A stretch of 64,000 nucleotides of DNA, from contig JAUPFV010000003.1 of the NCBI GenBank assembly GCA_036936605.1, positions 152,304,997 to 152,368,996 of the forward strand. Direction: 5' to 3'. A program made the translations under genes and the position numbers. Below the pieces are notes generated by a model that searched no databases, was not told the origin of the DNA, and was given only the letters and a program-made list of their open reading frames with translations. Positions 22,250-33,077 of the stretch are shown here, piece by piece; position 1 is the stretch's first letter, and the number at the start of each line of letters is the position of its first letter. Source of the DNA: Limnanthes douglasii subsp. nivea. Taxonomy: Eukaryota; Streptophyta; Magnoliopsida; Brassicales; Limnanthaceae.

Positions 22250-22887
22250 TTTTAACGCTAATTGGATGCGCCTGAAACTGCTGCTTTCTAAACACTAACT
22301 AAGATGCGCCGTTGGTGGACGGATATTGTGACTCTTATTAGGTCCGTATGAAACTGTTCTTTTTAAACAGTAAGATGCGCGGTTGGTGGATGAGTGTTGT
22401 GACTCTTATTGGGTCATCCTCGAACTGTTCTTTTTGAAACAATAAGATGCGCGGTTGGTGGATGAGTGTTGTGACTCTTGTTGAGTCATCCTCGAACTGT
22501 TCTTTTTGAAACAATAAGATTCGCTATTGGTGGATGGGTATTCTGACTCTTATTAGGTCCTCTTGGAACTGTTCTTTTTGAAACAGTAAGATGCGGTGTT
22601 GGTGGATGAGTGTTGTGACTCTTATTAGGTCCGTTTGGAATTGTTTTTTTACCAGTAAGATGCGCGGTTGGTTGATGGGTATTGTGACCCTTAATAGGTC
22701 CTCCTGGAATTGTTCTTTTTGAAACAGTAAGATGCGGCCTTTTATATGCTTGAGATAATATCATTTTTGCTTTATCCATCAAAGCATGATGCTTTTTCGT
22801 TGGATAGGCCTGGATACCTCTACTCTGAGAGCACGATGACAAAGAAACTATCAACACTAGATATAACAAAATGTTAAGATTATCCAT
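22250..22887 (-). pseudogene. Multi-motif CLE/IDA-like peptide gene, unit 4, truncated by TGA
   Basis: The ORF 22887-22486 gives 133 residues: signal peptide M-D-N-L-N-I-L-L-Y-L-V-L-I-V, the same linker, and motifs RTIPGGPIKGHN, KTIPNGPNKSHN and RTVPRGPNKSQN. A fourth motif reads R-T-V-R-G then TGA. Beyond the stop the frame continues through another R-T-V-R-G-TGA motif and, after a frame slip, RTVSYGPNKSHN and a decayed seventh copy to about 22250. The truncated product might still release up to three peptides, so it could be functional despite the stop. A TATA-like CTATAAAAATG is kept upstream at about 22948-22958. It does not share the deletion of units 1-3, so it branches earlier. Confidence 0.7.
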
Positions 22888-23650
22888 GTGTATCTTCTAC
22901 GTTTTAAACTTAGTTTATAGTATATATATATGAAATACATTCGTCTCATTTTTATAGTTAAAATTTGATCATTGGATAAAACCAACAAAAATAAATAGTT
23001 ATATTTAAGCAAATATTATTTATGTAAATATAGTGGAATATGAAAACATGCTTAAAATGTTTTGGTAAATATTAGTAATAAATTTGGAAACTTTGGCTAA
23101 ATGTCAAATAGTAAGTAAAACATAAAAAATCCATTTTATGCACCACAAATTATATATTTAATTATTATGTTTCGTTTATTGGATTACATTAATATATCTC
23201 TTGCACCCTTTCCCAAACAACTACTGCATCTAAATGATAGAATACTTCATGTTTGGTGTTTAAAGGAAAACATAACTAACAGTACGACACTAAGTTATTT
23301 TTTTTTTTTCCTTAAAAATATACCAAAAGGAACCAAAATCCAAATTAATAAGGGTCATACCAAGAACTTCCGTTTTTGGTATAACACCACCATAATACAT
23401 ATGTATACAATTCATTTACTCTACGATCTAAAAATATGTTTTATTTCATGTCTTTAATGACACATATTCATTTGACTACTCAACATACATTATTTCATAA
23501 ACCCAATCACTTCTCTCTAACAATAATAACTAATAAAATATTGATCTGTTAAATCGATTTTTCTTTTGAAACTATGACAACTAATCAATTCTGAAATGCT
23601 TATGTCACAACCTTCACAAATATTCTTCAAATCGATTAAAAACTATGCTG

Positions 23651-25254
23651 TGTTTTCAAGAAAATTTAATTGTTTAGGTGTTTCATTCTCGTTTTTGGTG
23701 GTGTATGTATAATGTTATAGAAATACATATTCCCAAATAAATATCTTTAATCAATATCTCTCATATGTATATTTTATATTTGGTTTCGATTTTTGTTCCA
23801 TTTCATTAAGATAATGAAATAAACACATATGGTAGTTTTGAGCGCCCATTAACTATTTTTCTTAATTTTTAATTATTTTTTTACGGATATAACTATGAGA
23901 AAATATGACATCACAATCCATTCCGACGACATGTTTAACTAATACTGCTGTTGCATGGTGTGGTATTACAAATTTTATGTTTTTACAACGTGTTTGGAAT
24001 TGCACAGCGTGACATGATAGATTCACGCATTACACTATTATTCGTGACAGGCTGTCATACGTGACATTATTGATGCGTTACACTTTGTGGCATGACATAT
24101 GTGTGATAACGATATGTCACATGTGTGATAATTGTTACAGTTTCACATTTAACTACCAATTTATCATATTTTGTATACATCGATTAGAAAATAATTTGTA
24201 TGCATTAATTTACTTAAATTTTAATAAATTAATATATGTATATAATAAAGAAAATATTTGTAATATTTTTAATAATTATATTTATATATTTTAAATAGTT
24301 AATTAAATATTTCAAACCATTTATAATGTCTAACTATTACATATGTAATTATATTTAGATCTTCAAACTGTTATATATTTCTAATAGTTATCTAGATTAT
24401 TTAAGTGTATAGGTTTAGATGTTATAAATAGTTACCGTCACTGTTACAATTATCGTCAGAGTACAAACTATATATTTGAAGTATTCACAATTCTTTACAT
24501 ATGTATATACACAATACTTGTACAATCGTAAATAAAAACGAATTGAAAGATATTTCACTAACCATAAAAAATACATTTAATATAGACATAAGTAAAATAA
24601 AAAAATCATTAATTCAATAAAATAACAATGTTGTTTAATAAAGTTAGAAAAAAAAACATTATAAAGTTGAAAAATTAAGGGAGATCTTTAAAGTTGAAAA
24701 ACGGTGGTGTAATGTATGAAAAAGTAGGAAGATCAGCATCCATTACATCTATATATTGGCGATCAGAAAATTATTATTGTTATTCAGAAGAGATTTATGT
24801 ATCATTTAATATTATTTACCTATGTAATTTATTTGTGCTGATAAGAAATTAGAGTAATGATAAGATTTATGAAGCACAAACCATTAAATCTTCATGTTAT
24901 CAATTAAAAATATAAAATGTAAAATAAAATATAAAAGACAGAAATTTAATTAATTCTTATATAGACGAAGGCTTTCACTATATCCTAGAACAAAATGATA
25001 AGAAACCTTAATTTTAAGTAGTCCCGACAATTTTTATACTAAATACCCTTAGAGTAAATACTAACTTATAACCTTATTTCTCTAACCAGTCCATAAAACA
25101 ACCCCAATTTCAAATAATTTTTCTTCCATCCTTTATAATCTTATCTTCATCCTACCAAATCCTAGAATCTTCCACAAATCATAAAACTCTTCTTCCCTCA
25201 CCAAAAATTGTTCTTCATCAACATGAGAGTAATCTAATCAACTCACCAACAACA
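23651..25254. other. No gene recognised; TGACA-rich palindromic patch and repeat-R tail
   Basis: About 23930-24140 is unusually rich in GTGACA/TGTCAC words with short palindromes (TGACAGGCTGTCA). 24830-24985 repeats the tail of repeat R. The remainder is AT-rich without coding signals. Confidence 0.45.
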
Positions 25255-27822
25255 GTAAAAGGGCAAAAGAAAAGCCTCTTGTTGAAAATCGGTTTGATAA
25301 GAAAATTAAAAGGTCAGATTGGGGGTGACTTCAGGTCTTTTCTATCTTTGGCCAAGGATTCACGTATCCAGCACATGATATCTTGTCCTTAAACTTCTAC
25401 TAAGAATGGTAGAGCAGAAATGAAGCACAAACATGTCAGTGAGACGGGTCTAACACTTCTGGCTTAGTCAAGTCTTCCTCACAAATATTGGCCTGATGCA
25501 TTTCAGACTAAAAGTTTCTTGATTAATGGGCTACCTACAACTCTTCTAAAAGATAAGTCTCCTTTTGAGAGGTTATTTGGGTCTAAGCCTAATTATAAAT
25601 TCCTAAAAGTGTTTAGGTGTACTTTCTTTCCCTATATTAGGCATTACCAAATAAATAAATTCCAATCCCAATTCCATTCAGTCAAATATGTCTTTTGGGG
25701 TACAGTGATGTCCATAAGGGTTATAGATGTGTAAGTGCTACTGGAAGAGTATATGTGTAAAAAAATGTCATTTTCAATGAAGATGAATTCCCATGCTTTT
25801 CTGGTTTCCTAAATTCTAAGTCATCTACCTCTGTGTCTAGTGGTTCTTGGTTGCCTAAGTTTCATAATCAGTGTTTTACAGATGAGGATTCTAACCTACA
25901 AGCAGTCTACTCAAACTCACAACCTACAAATCATTTTGACCACACAAACAGTAACCACTCCCTAGAACCAAATTAGCACACAACAACTAGCATTTTTGTG
26001 CCTTGTGAGAACTTACCTTGTAGACTTAGCAGCTCATAGGAAGCCCAAAATAATTCCAAAGCTCTCCCAAATACTCACAACCCTTTGTCGAGCAGATTTT
26101 GTGATAAAAATTTATTGAAACAACGTTAGTTGTTTGTTGAACTACCTTTTGATAAGACTAACAACCAAACTACTTCCCATACACTACCTAACAGCAACCC
26201 TATGACCACTAGAGCTAAAGATGGAATCTCAAAACCTAAGCATATTTACTCAGGAATTACCATGTCACCTACAATTACTGACAAAGAACCTTTTACGTTT
26301 TCAGAGGCTGTTCAGTTGCCTCAATGGGTTCATGCCATGAAATGCGAATATGATGCTCTAATGACTAATCAAATATGGTCTCTTGTTCCTTGCACCAGTA
26401 ACATGAGCCTGGTGGGATCCAAATGGATTTATAAGGTAAAATACAACTCAGAACAGTTGTTCAACGCTACAAAGCTAGACTTGTAGCAAAGGTTTTTCAT
26501 CAACAACTTGGGGTTGATTTTACTGAAACGTTTTCTCCAGTCATTAAAGCTTCAACTATAAGGTTGGTGCTTATTGTTGTGTCCAACGACTAGGTCATAA
26601 GGCAGCTAGACATAAATAACACCTTTTTAAATGGTCATTTAAAAGAACAGGTTCACATGGTGCAACATGAAGGGTTTGTTGATTCTAAATGCCTTGATTA
26701 TGTGTGCAAGGTGCACAAAGAATTATATGGGCTCAGGCACGAACCAATAGCATGGTATTCCAAACTCAAGGACACACTGATCTTGTGGGGCTTTTAAAAT
26801 TCAAAGACTGATTATTCTATATTTTTTCTCCGGTTTAAAGGGATTTATGTCATTCTACTGGTTTATGTAGATAACATAATTGTTACATGTAACAGTTCTT
26901 GTTATGTTCCTAGGTTTGTTCATAACCAAAACTCTGAGTTTTCTCTCAAAGACATGGGCTCTCTCAAGATGTTTCTTGGCATTGAGGCTCACAGAGATGT
27001 ATCTGGCCTCTACTTGACTTAAGCACAATATATAAAAGACTTATTGATCAAAGAAGGCCTGTCTAATGCCAACTCGCGCTCCACTACGATGAAAGTGAGT
27101 CCGCCTCTTTCCAAGTCGGATGAAGAGCCACTTCAAAGTCCAACAAGATACAAAAGCTTGTTAGGGTCTTTAAAATATTTACTGCACACTCGACCAGACA
27201 TTGCATTTACTGTCAATAAACTCAGCCAGTTTCAGCAATGTCCTACGAATGTGCACTTACAATGTGTTAGAAGAATTTTGTGCTAATTATCTGGTACTCT
27301 GATGTTAGGGCTGCATATAAAACCAAGTGCACCCATCAACTTACAGGCTTCACAGATGTTGATTGGGCAGCTTTGTTGGACGATCGTCGCTCCGTGAGTG
27401 GATACTGTGTCTTTTGGGGTGATTCTTTGATCTTGTAGTCTTCGAAGAAATAATGGGTTGTTTCTAGGTCAACCACGGAGTCAGAATATCGTTCTCTTAT
27501 AAAGTTAGCCTCTGAACTCATCTGGTTGAGGTCAGTTCTTCATGAAATTCATCTTCCTCTTCACAGATCCCCGGTTATCTAGTGCGATAACCTTGGAGAA
27601 AGCTCGCTTGTGTCCATCCCTGTGTTTCATGCGAGAACAAAAGACGTTGAGTTAGATTTTCATTTTGTTCGCGATAAGGTTGTTCAAGATCTTCTGGATA
27701 TTAGATACGTACCTTCTCATGACCAGGTATCTGACTTAGTCACAAAACCCTTGTCTCGAAATCGGTTTTTGTTCTTACGGGACAAACTAAGTCTCAGTAA
27801 CTCCGCTACGTTTGAGGGGGAA
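25255..27822 (+). pseudogene. Copia A: Ty1/Copia pol remnant, 5' truncated
   Basis: The remnant starts inside the integrase core (D-W-G-G, then N-G-R-A-E-M-K-H-K-H). Reverse transcriptase follows: W-S-L-V-P-C-T near 26390, Y-G-L-R-H near 26727, L-V-Y-V-D-N (the Y-V-D-D box with Asn for the second Asp) near 26863, S-L-K-D-M-G-S and R-P-D-I-A-F. Then comes RNase H: D-W-A-A-L-L-D-D-R-R-S-V-S-G-Y-C at about 27360 and R-T-K-D-V-E-L-D-F-H-F-V at about 27635. Many stops and frameshifts break it. Gag, protease and the 5' LTR are absent. Its sequence is close to Copia D and Copia F, so the three belong to one lineage. A polypurine tract with GAGGGGGAAAG ends it at about 27822. Confidence 0.88.
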
Positions 27823-28162
27823 AGTTAGAATATCTAAAGGTGAGCTACAGAGGGTTATGAATAGTGTGAAAGATGGAGACAAAGAAGAGACAGTGGCTGT
27901 GGAGAGTGGTGTCGATGTAGGAATTGAAGGGGCTCAAGAGGTTTTGGAAGAAGACAAGGTCTCTAAGGCTTTATATATCGTGTCGAGTGCTAGATTGGGT
28001 CAACACACAAGCGACAGTGGACTGAAGTCCAAGTCACTAACTTAGTCTGTGTTGAGCTGGGCTAGACTGTAAGCCCAACACAAGTGTAAATAGTTAGTAA
28101 TGGAGTAGTTGAATAACAAACTATAATTGGGTAACAAATTCTGTTAGAGTGAAAATGAAATC
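27823..28162 (+). mobile_element. 3' LTR of Copia A, cut by Copia B
   Basis: It begins directly after the polypurine tract with GTTAGAATATC. It stops at 28162, where TGTTATTAAATTACTATG, the terminus of Copia B, starts. The 3' remainder was not located. Confidence 0.6.
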
Positions 28163-30690
28163 TATGTGTTATTAAATTACTATGGTGGACTCCTCGTGAA
28201 CCCTTTTCCCTAAATCCCTCTGGTTGTCTAATGTAAATTTTATCCTCCAATTCACCATGTAGAAACGCAGTCTTCACATCCAACTGCTCAAGCTCTAAAT
28301 CTTGCAAAACTACTATGGCTAACAAAACTCGAATCGAACTATGCTTTACCACTGGAGAAAACACTTCATTGAAGTCGATTCCTTCCCTTTGAGTAAAACC
28401 CTTAGCGACCAGTCTTTCTTTGAATCGAGATGCCTCAACCCCTGGATTACCTTCCTTTTTCTTGAACACCCATTTACTGTCTACTATCGTTTGTCCTTTA
28501 GGCAAGTCAAGAAGCTTCCATGTTTGATTCTTATGAAGAGATTCAATCTCTTCCCCCCATAGCACCAATCCATCGATCTACCTCTGAACTCGCTATAGCT
28601 TCTCTGTAGCTACTAGTTTCCTGCATCTCAACTTCTTCGACAAAGCATATGCAACTAGATTCGCATACCTTTTTGGAAGCCTAATATCTATTCTTTCTTT
28701 GCCCAATGCTATGCTATAAGGTTGTTGTTCTGGGTCGGGCGCATCATCGTCACTATCATTCGATGCTGATGCTTCACCTTCTGATTCTGGATCCACCTCA
28801 GAACCACTTAAATTATTGGACCTGCTAGGAACTGATTCTACTTCAAGCTCCACCTGTTTACTCACAACCGATCCTGATTCGACCATTTCTCCTACTTCAT
28901 TCTGATTGTTTATCGAAGCAAACTCATTAAAAGTAACGTCCGTACTGATGAGAAAACCTGAAGACTTTGGAGAGGTAAACCATAACCTATATCCCTTCAC
29001 TCCGGTAGCATATCCTAGAAATATGCACCTCTTTTCCCTCAGCTCAAGCTTACCATCTCTCACATGAGCATACGCGGGATAAACGAACACCCTCAAAAGT
29101 TCATAATCAGCCGACGATCCGGACAAAATCTCAAAAGTATTTTTACAATCAATAGCCGTTGATGGAGATCGATTCACCAAGTAACACGATGTATTGATAG
29201 CTTCAGCCCAAAAATCCGTTCTCACGCCGGAATGCGAAAGCATACTTTGTGGTGTTCTAGAACAAGTGTGATGGGGCACTATTGCCACAGCTTCGCAGAA
29301 CTCGTTAAACTCATGATTGCAATATTCTAACCCATTATAGTCCTAAGAAGTTTGATTTTTCTTCCTGTTTGCTTCTCAATCATCATCTTTCATTTGACAA
29401 AGGTTGCATATGCCTCATCTTTCGTTTTCAGAAAGTAAACCCACACCATCCTTGAATAATTATCAATCACACTCATATGATATCTGGATTCGCTCCTGGA
29501 TGAAATTATGTTTGGACACAAAAGATCTGAGTGAATGTAGTCCACCCCGAGAGTCTAGAGGCCCAAGAGAAATTAGGTTTCTCTTTAACCAAGAATATGT
29601 CAGCACGTTAAGATTCTAACAACCCCATCAAATATTCTGATTCTGACGTTACCAATACCACAAGGAGTCAACGAATGATTATTCCATAAATAGACAGTTC
29701 CCTGCATTGGCTTGTACATATCGAACCACTACTTGAACTGACACATGTCATATGTAGCGCCAGTATCGAGTACCCAAGAGTTTTTCCCAAAGTCTGAACT
29801 CACGGACAATACATATCCTCTACCACTGTTTTCACTATCGTTAGAATCGTTCACACCTTCAACAATGTTTGCTGCATTTTTCCTTTTGATTTCCCTTCTT
29901 ACAATTAAGTTTCGGACAATATCTCCTATAATGACCATGCTCACCGCATTCATAACAGTTTGAGTTCTTTACCTTTGACTTGGACCTCCAGTTCTTCCTT
30001 CTGAAAGAACTCGCTTTGTTTTTAGATATTTCCTTAGCCATAAGATCTTCCCCTTCAGCTTGATTGGATGGCTGCAACTGTGTCATCTCCTTTGATTTCA
30101 GTGCCCCTTTGACATCTTCTAGCGATAACTTATCATTGCTATAGATAATGGTATTTACAAAGTTTTCATAGGGAGCTGGTAGTGATCTCAATACAAACAA
30201 AGCTTGATCATCGTCCTCAATATTGATATTTATGTTCTCCAAGTCCATTATAATTGATTTAAAATTATCTAAGTGCTCTGTTATGGACATACCTTCTTTC
30301 AATCTGAAATCATACAAACGCTTCTTTAAGTATAATTTGTTTACTACTGATTTCTCTGAGTAAAGATCTCATAGTTTCTTCCATGCGCAGGCATCAGTCT
30401 TCTCACCGCTTCTCTAGCGAAGCACATTGTCTTTCACACTTATTAAAATCCAACACAAAGCCTTTTCTTGAAGATCTTGTTTCTCCTCTTCTTTCATCTC
30501 TTCTGGTAACTTATTCTCCACAGCCTTCCACAGCTCTTGCAGTACCAATGAATATTTCAGTTTAATCTTCCACAACGCAAAGCTGGATCCTCCATCAAAT
30601 TTTTCAATCATGTATTTTGTTGTTGTAGACGCCATTGTGAAACCCTAATTGCAAAAGCCATAATTTCACCACGTGGCTCTGATACCAATT
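28163..30690 (-). pseudogene. Copia B: gag to RT, 3' half deleted
   Basis: Read from 30690 down: primer-binding site TGGTATCAGAGCCACG, then gag from 30635 (M-A-S-T-T-T-K-Y, later E-H-L-D-N-F and L-R-S-L-P). A CCHC zinc knuckle C-Y-E-C-G-E-H-G-H-Y-R-R-Y-C follows near 29950, then protease W-V-L-D-T-G-A-T. The integrase C-terminal part is at 29288-28600 (S-R-T-P-Q, Y-L-V-N-R-S-P) and RT at 28568-28190 (W-V-F-K-K-K, L-E-Q-L-D-V-K-T-A-F-L-H-G). RT breaks off after Q-P-E-G-F-R-E-K and is joined to the last 18 bp of an LTR (28163-28180), so the rest of RT, RNase H and most of the 3' LTR were deleted. Frames are broken in several places. Confidence 0.88.
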
Positions 30691-30821
30691 TTGTTATTAA
30701 ATTACTATGCAATTATCAAAATGGCTCAAGTACAGAACATATGTGAAGGAAAAAATTGAATGAACACAAGATTTAACGTGGATCGATAAAATATCTCTGA
30801 TACCTGAAGAAACCACTTTCA
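30691..30821 (-). mobile_element. 5' LTR remnant of Copia B
   Basis: It ends ATAGTAATTTAATAACA just before the primer-binding site. Upstream of about 30821 it gives way to the duplicated host-gene segment. An inverted copy of its last 30 bp plus the primer-binding site occurs at 31287-31350. Confidence 0.6.
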
Positions 30822-31286
30822 TATTTAACTGTGCACTCACTTTCTTCACCGCCATAGCTTTGTACTTGTTTGCTAGCTGTTCTATATCATATGGACTTAG
30901 CATAACATGATGAAACCACATACATGGATAAGGAATATCACCAGGCGTAACAATACAACAATAAGGCTTAGGACCATGAAAATACAAAGGAAACTTGGAC
31001 CTTTCACTTTCTTTGGTTCCTGGAGGACGGTTGGGACTAACACTACTCCATGGTACATTTGTTAATGGTTGCTCAAGTTTCAACATAAACTCTCTATTCT
31101 CGTCTGAATAGTAGTAACGAGCAGTCGGATACTGGCGAACATAGGAAATGCTTTTGCCTGAAATAATAGTATAGAGGTTCTCTCTGTGTAAGGAATATGG
31201 GGTCCGCATATTCCGCCTTTGTATATAATTAAGAATACTCCGATCTCCAACACTAGTGTGATATTGTCCGCACGACTTTGCTTTTG
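30822..31286 (-). repeat. 465-bp duplicated host-gene segment, copy I
   Basis: It runs from TATTTAACTGTGCAC to ACGACTTTGCTTTTG and has the same length and practically the same sequence as 31351-31815. It contains the coding stretch R-E-N-L-Y-T-I-I-S-G-K and the end of the TRIM-2 LTR. Confidence 0.9.
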
Positions 31287-31350
31287 AGCCATTTTGATAA
31301 CTGCATAGTAATTTAATAACAAAATTGGTATCAGAGCCACGTGGTGAAAT
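31287..31350 (+). repeat. Inverted copy of Copia B LTR end and primer-binding site
   Basis: AGCCATTTTGATAA, CATAGTAATTTAATAACA, TTGGTATCAGAGCC and ACGTGGTGAAAT here are the reverse complement of 30662-30726. The segment sits exactly between the two 465-bp copies. Confidence 0.85.
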
Positions 31351-32875
31351 TATTTAACTGTGCACTCACTTTCTTCACCGCCATAGCTTTGTACTTGTTT
31401 GCTAGCTGTTCTATATCATATGGACTTAGCATAACATGATGAAACCACATACATGGATAAGGAATATCACCAGGCGTAACAATACAACAATAAGGCTTAG
31501 GACCATGAAAATACAAAGGAAACTTGGACCTTTCACTTTCTTTGGTTCCTGGAGGACGGTTGGGACTAACACTACTCCATGGTACATTTGTTAATGGTTG
31601 CTCAAGTTTCAACATAAACTCTCTATTCTCGTCTGAATAGTAGTAACGAGCAGTCGGATACTGGCGAACATAGGAAATGCTTTTGCCTGAAATAATAGTA
31701 TAGAGGTTCTCTCTGTGTAAGGAATATGGGGTCCGCATATTCCGCCTTTGTATATAATTAAGAATACTCCGATCTCCAACACTAGTGTGATATTGTCCGC
31801 ACGACTTTGCTTTTGGCGCACTTAGTGTGATATCTTCCGCTTTGGACCAACTGGCCTGCAGGGCTTTGCTTTTGGCGCACTTAGTGTGATATTGTTCGCT
31901 TTGGACCAAACTGGCCCGCACGACTTTGCTTTTGGTCCACTTCTAAAAGGCCTCACACTAATGGAGATGTATTCTTAACTTATATACTGATTTTTCTTCC
32001 CATGTTTAACCAATGTGGGATGTGGGACTTTGGTCGCACCTAACAATCCTCCTTTCGAACAAAGTATCACTCTAGCCTCCTCTCAATTGACTTTCATCCG
32101 CCTACTCTAATCAGGTGGAGAGAAACCTGAACTCTAGAGCTTTAGGGCTGGGATCTATCTGTTCACTATCAGATGACACTGTGTCGTTCCTTGATCAAGC
32201 CACCTGCTTGATGAGCCATCTGGCACTCCATCTTTACTCCATCTTTAGATGAATCCGCACCGCTCCATGATCAAGTCACCTCCTTGATGAGCCACATCAC
32301 GTTTAGTCTGGACCTGGTGCTCTGATACCATTTGTAAGGAATATGGGGTCCGCATATTCCGCCTTTGTATATAAGTAAGAATACTTCGATCTCCAACACT
32401 AGTGTGATATTGTCCGCTTTGGACCCACTGGCCCGCACGGCTTTGCTTTTGGTCCACTTCCAAAAGGCCTCACACTAATGGAGATGTATTCTTAACTTAT
32501 ATACTGATCTTGCTTCCCATGTTTAACCGATGCGGGATGTGAGACTTTGGTCGCACCTAACCCTCTATACGGAAACAATTGTTCTGCTGTTGTAGATACG
32601 CCACCAGTCCGTCGCCAAAAAACAAATCAAAAGCTAGAATGCGGTCGAAAGGGAGTTTGTCCACGTGGGAGGAAGGAAAATCTAGAATATCGTTAGACAG
32701 TTTGGGGAGGGTATCAACGCGGCCGTTAGGGGTGTGTTGGAGAGATAAGAAGCTGCCGGAGAGGGAGTGGGCTGGGTTTCCCAGATTTAGACTTCCTAGA
32801 GCTAGTGCTCCAGGGGATGGTATTCCCTGAGCTAGTTTTAAGGAAGAAACTCCATCTGATAGTTTCTATCTGTGA
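31351..32875 (-). pseudogene. Unidentified host gene exon, split by TRIM-2
   Basis: Upstream part, 32875-32563: the frame reads G-I-P-S-P-G-A-L-A-L-G-S-L, then L-S-G-S-F-L-S-L-Q-H-T, then L-P-F-D-R-I-L-A-F-D-L-F-F-G-D-G. Downstream part, 31715-31351: R-E-N-L-Y-T-I-I-S-G-K-S, then E-S-E-R-S-K-F-P-L-Y-F-H-G-P-K-P, then D-I-E-Q-L-A-N-K-Y-K-A-M. The long open frames, balanced composition and codon-like pattern suggest a true plant protein, but I do not recognise the family. TRIM-2 lies between the halves, and after removing it the frames differ by one base, so the gene is dead here. Stops occur upstream of 32875 and the 3' end runs into Copia B-derived sequence. Confidence 0.55.
31716..32562 (-). 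mobile_element. TRIM-2: small LTR element inserted in the host exon
   Basis: The LTRs at 31716-32045 and 32333-32562 both start TGTAAGGAATATGG and end GTCGCACCTAAC as read on the plus strand. In minus orientation the primer-binding site TGGTATCAGAGCACC (32317-32331) lies inside the 32333-32562 LTR, and a purine tract GAAAGGAGGATTG precedes the other. The internal part is only about 285 bp and non-coding. The left LTR carries extra tandem copies of a roughly 60-bp block (GCGCACTTAGTGTGATAT). The flanks show 5-bp CTCTG and CTCTA, a plausible target duplication with one change. Confidence 0.75.
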
Positions 32876-33077
32876 TAAATCATCACTTACTCCTTACGCT
32901 GACAATTTGCTTGTTAATGGAGGGTTCTTCACATAGAAGCAGATGCTTTAGGAGCCAAAAGTGGTTTTGAAGGAACAAAACAACTATCCCATCGGCTGCA
33001 TGTTTGCGGGTCCATGACTGGAAACAGAAACACCCGATGCTTACGTTAAAAGCCGAAAAGACTAAGGTAGACCAAAC

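Larger units (their letters stand above)
15064..23650. repeat. Four tandem segmental duplications carrying peptide genes
   Basis: The phrase TGTATTTAAAAGATTATTAG recurs at about 15065, 16998, 18999 and 20862 and marks the start of four head-to-tail units of roughly 1.93, 2.00, 1.86 and 2.8 kb. Each unit has the same order: an AT-rich block with CTATCGATAC, a block with GTTGAGATCAAATTCTAA, the peptide gene on the minus strand, its upstream region, a conserved block with GTCATACCAAGAACTTCC, and an (AT)n tract. Unit 4 is longer because repeat-R copies (21600-22100) lie between its left part and its gene. Units 1 and 2 are nearly identical; 3 and 4 are progressively more diverged. Confidence 0.9.

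Noticed and set aside
31716..32562. TRIM-2 as a Cassandra element
   Set aside because: I could not see a 5S rRNA-like segment with conserved promoter boxes in its LTR.
32579..32830. Plus-strand 83-codon ORF
   Set aside because: The minus strand carries the protein-like sequence; the plus ORF is its shadow.
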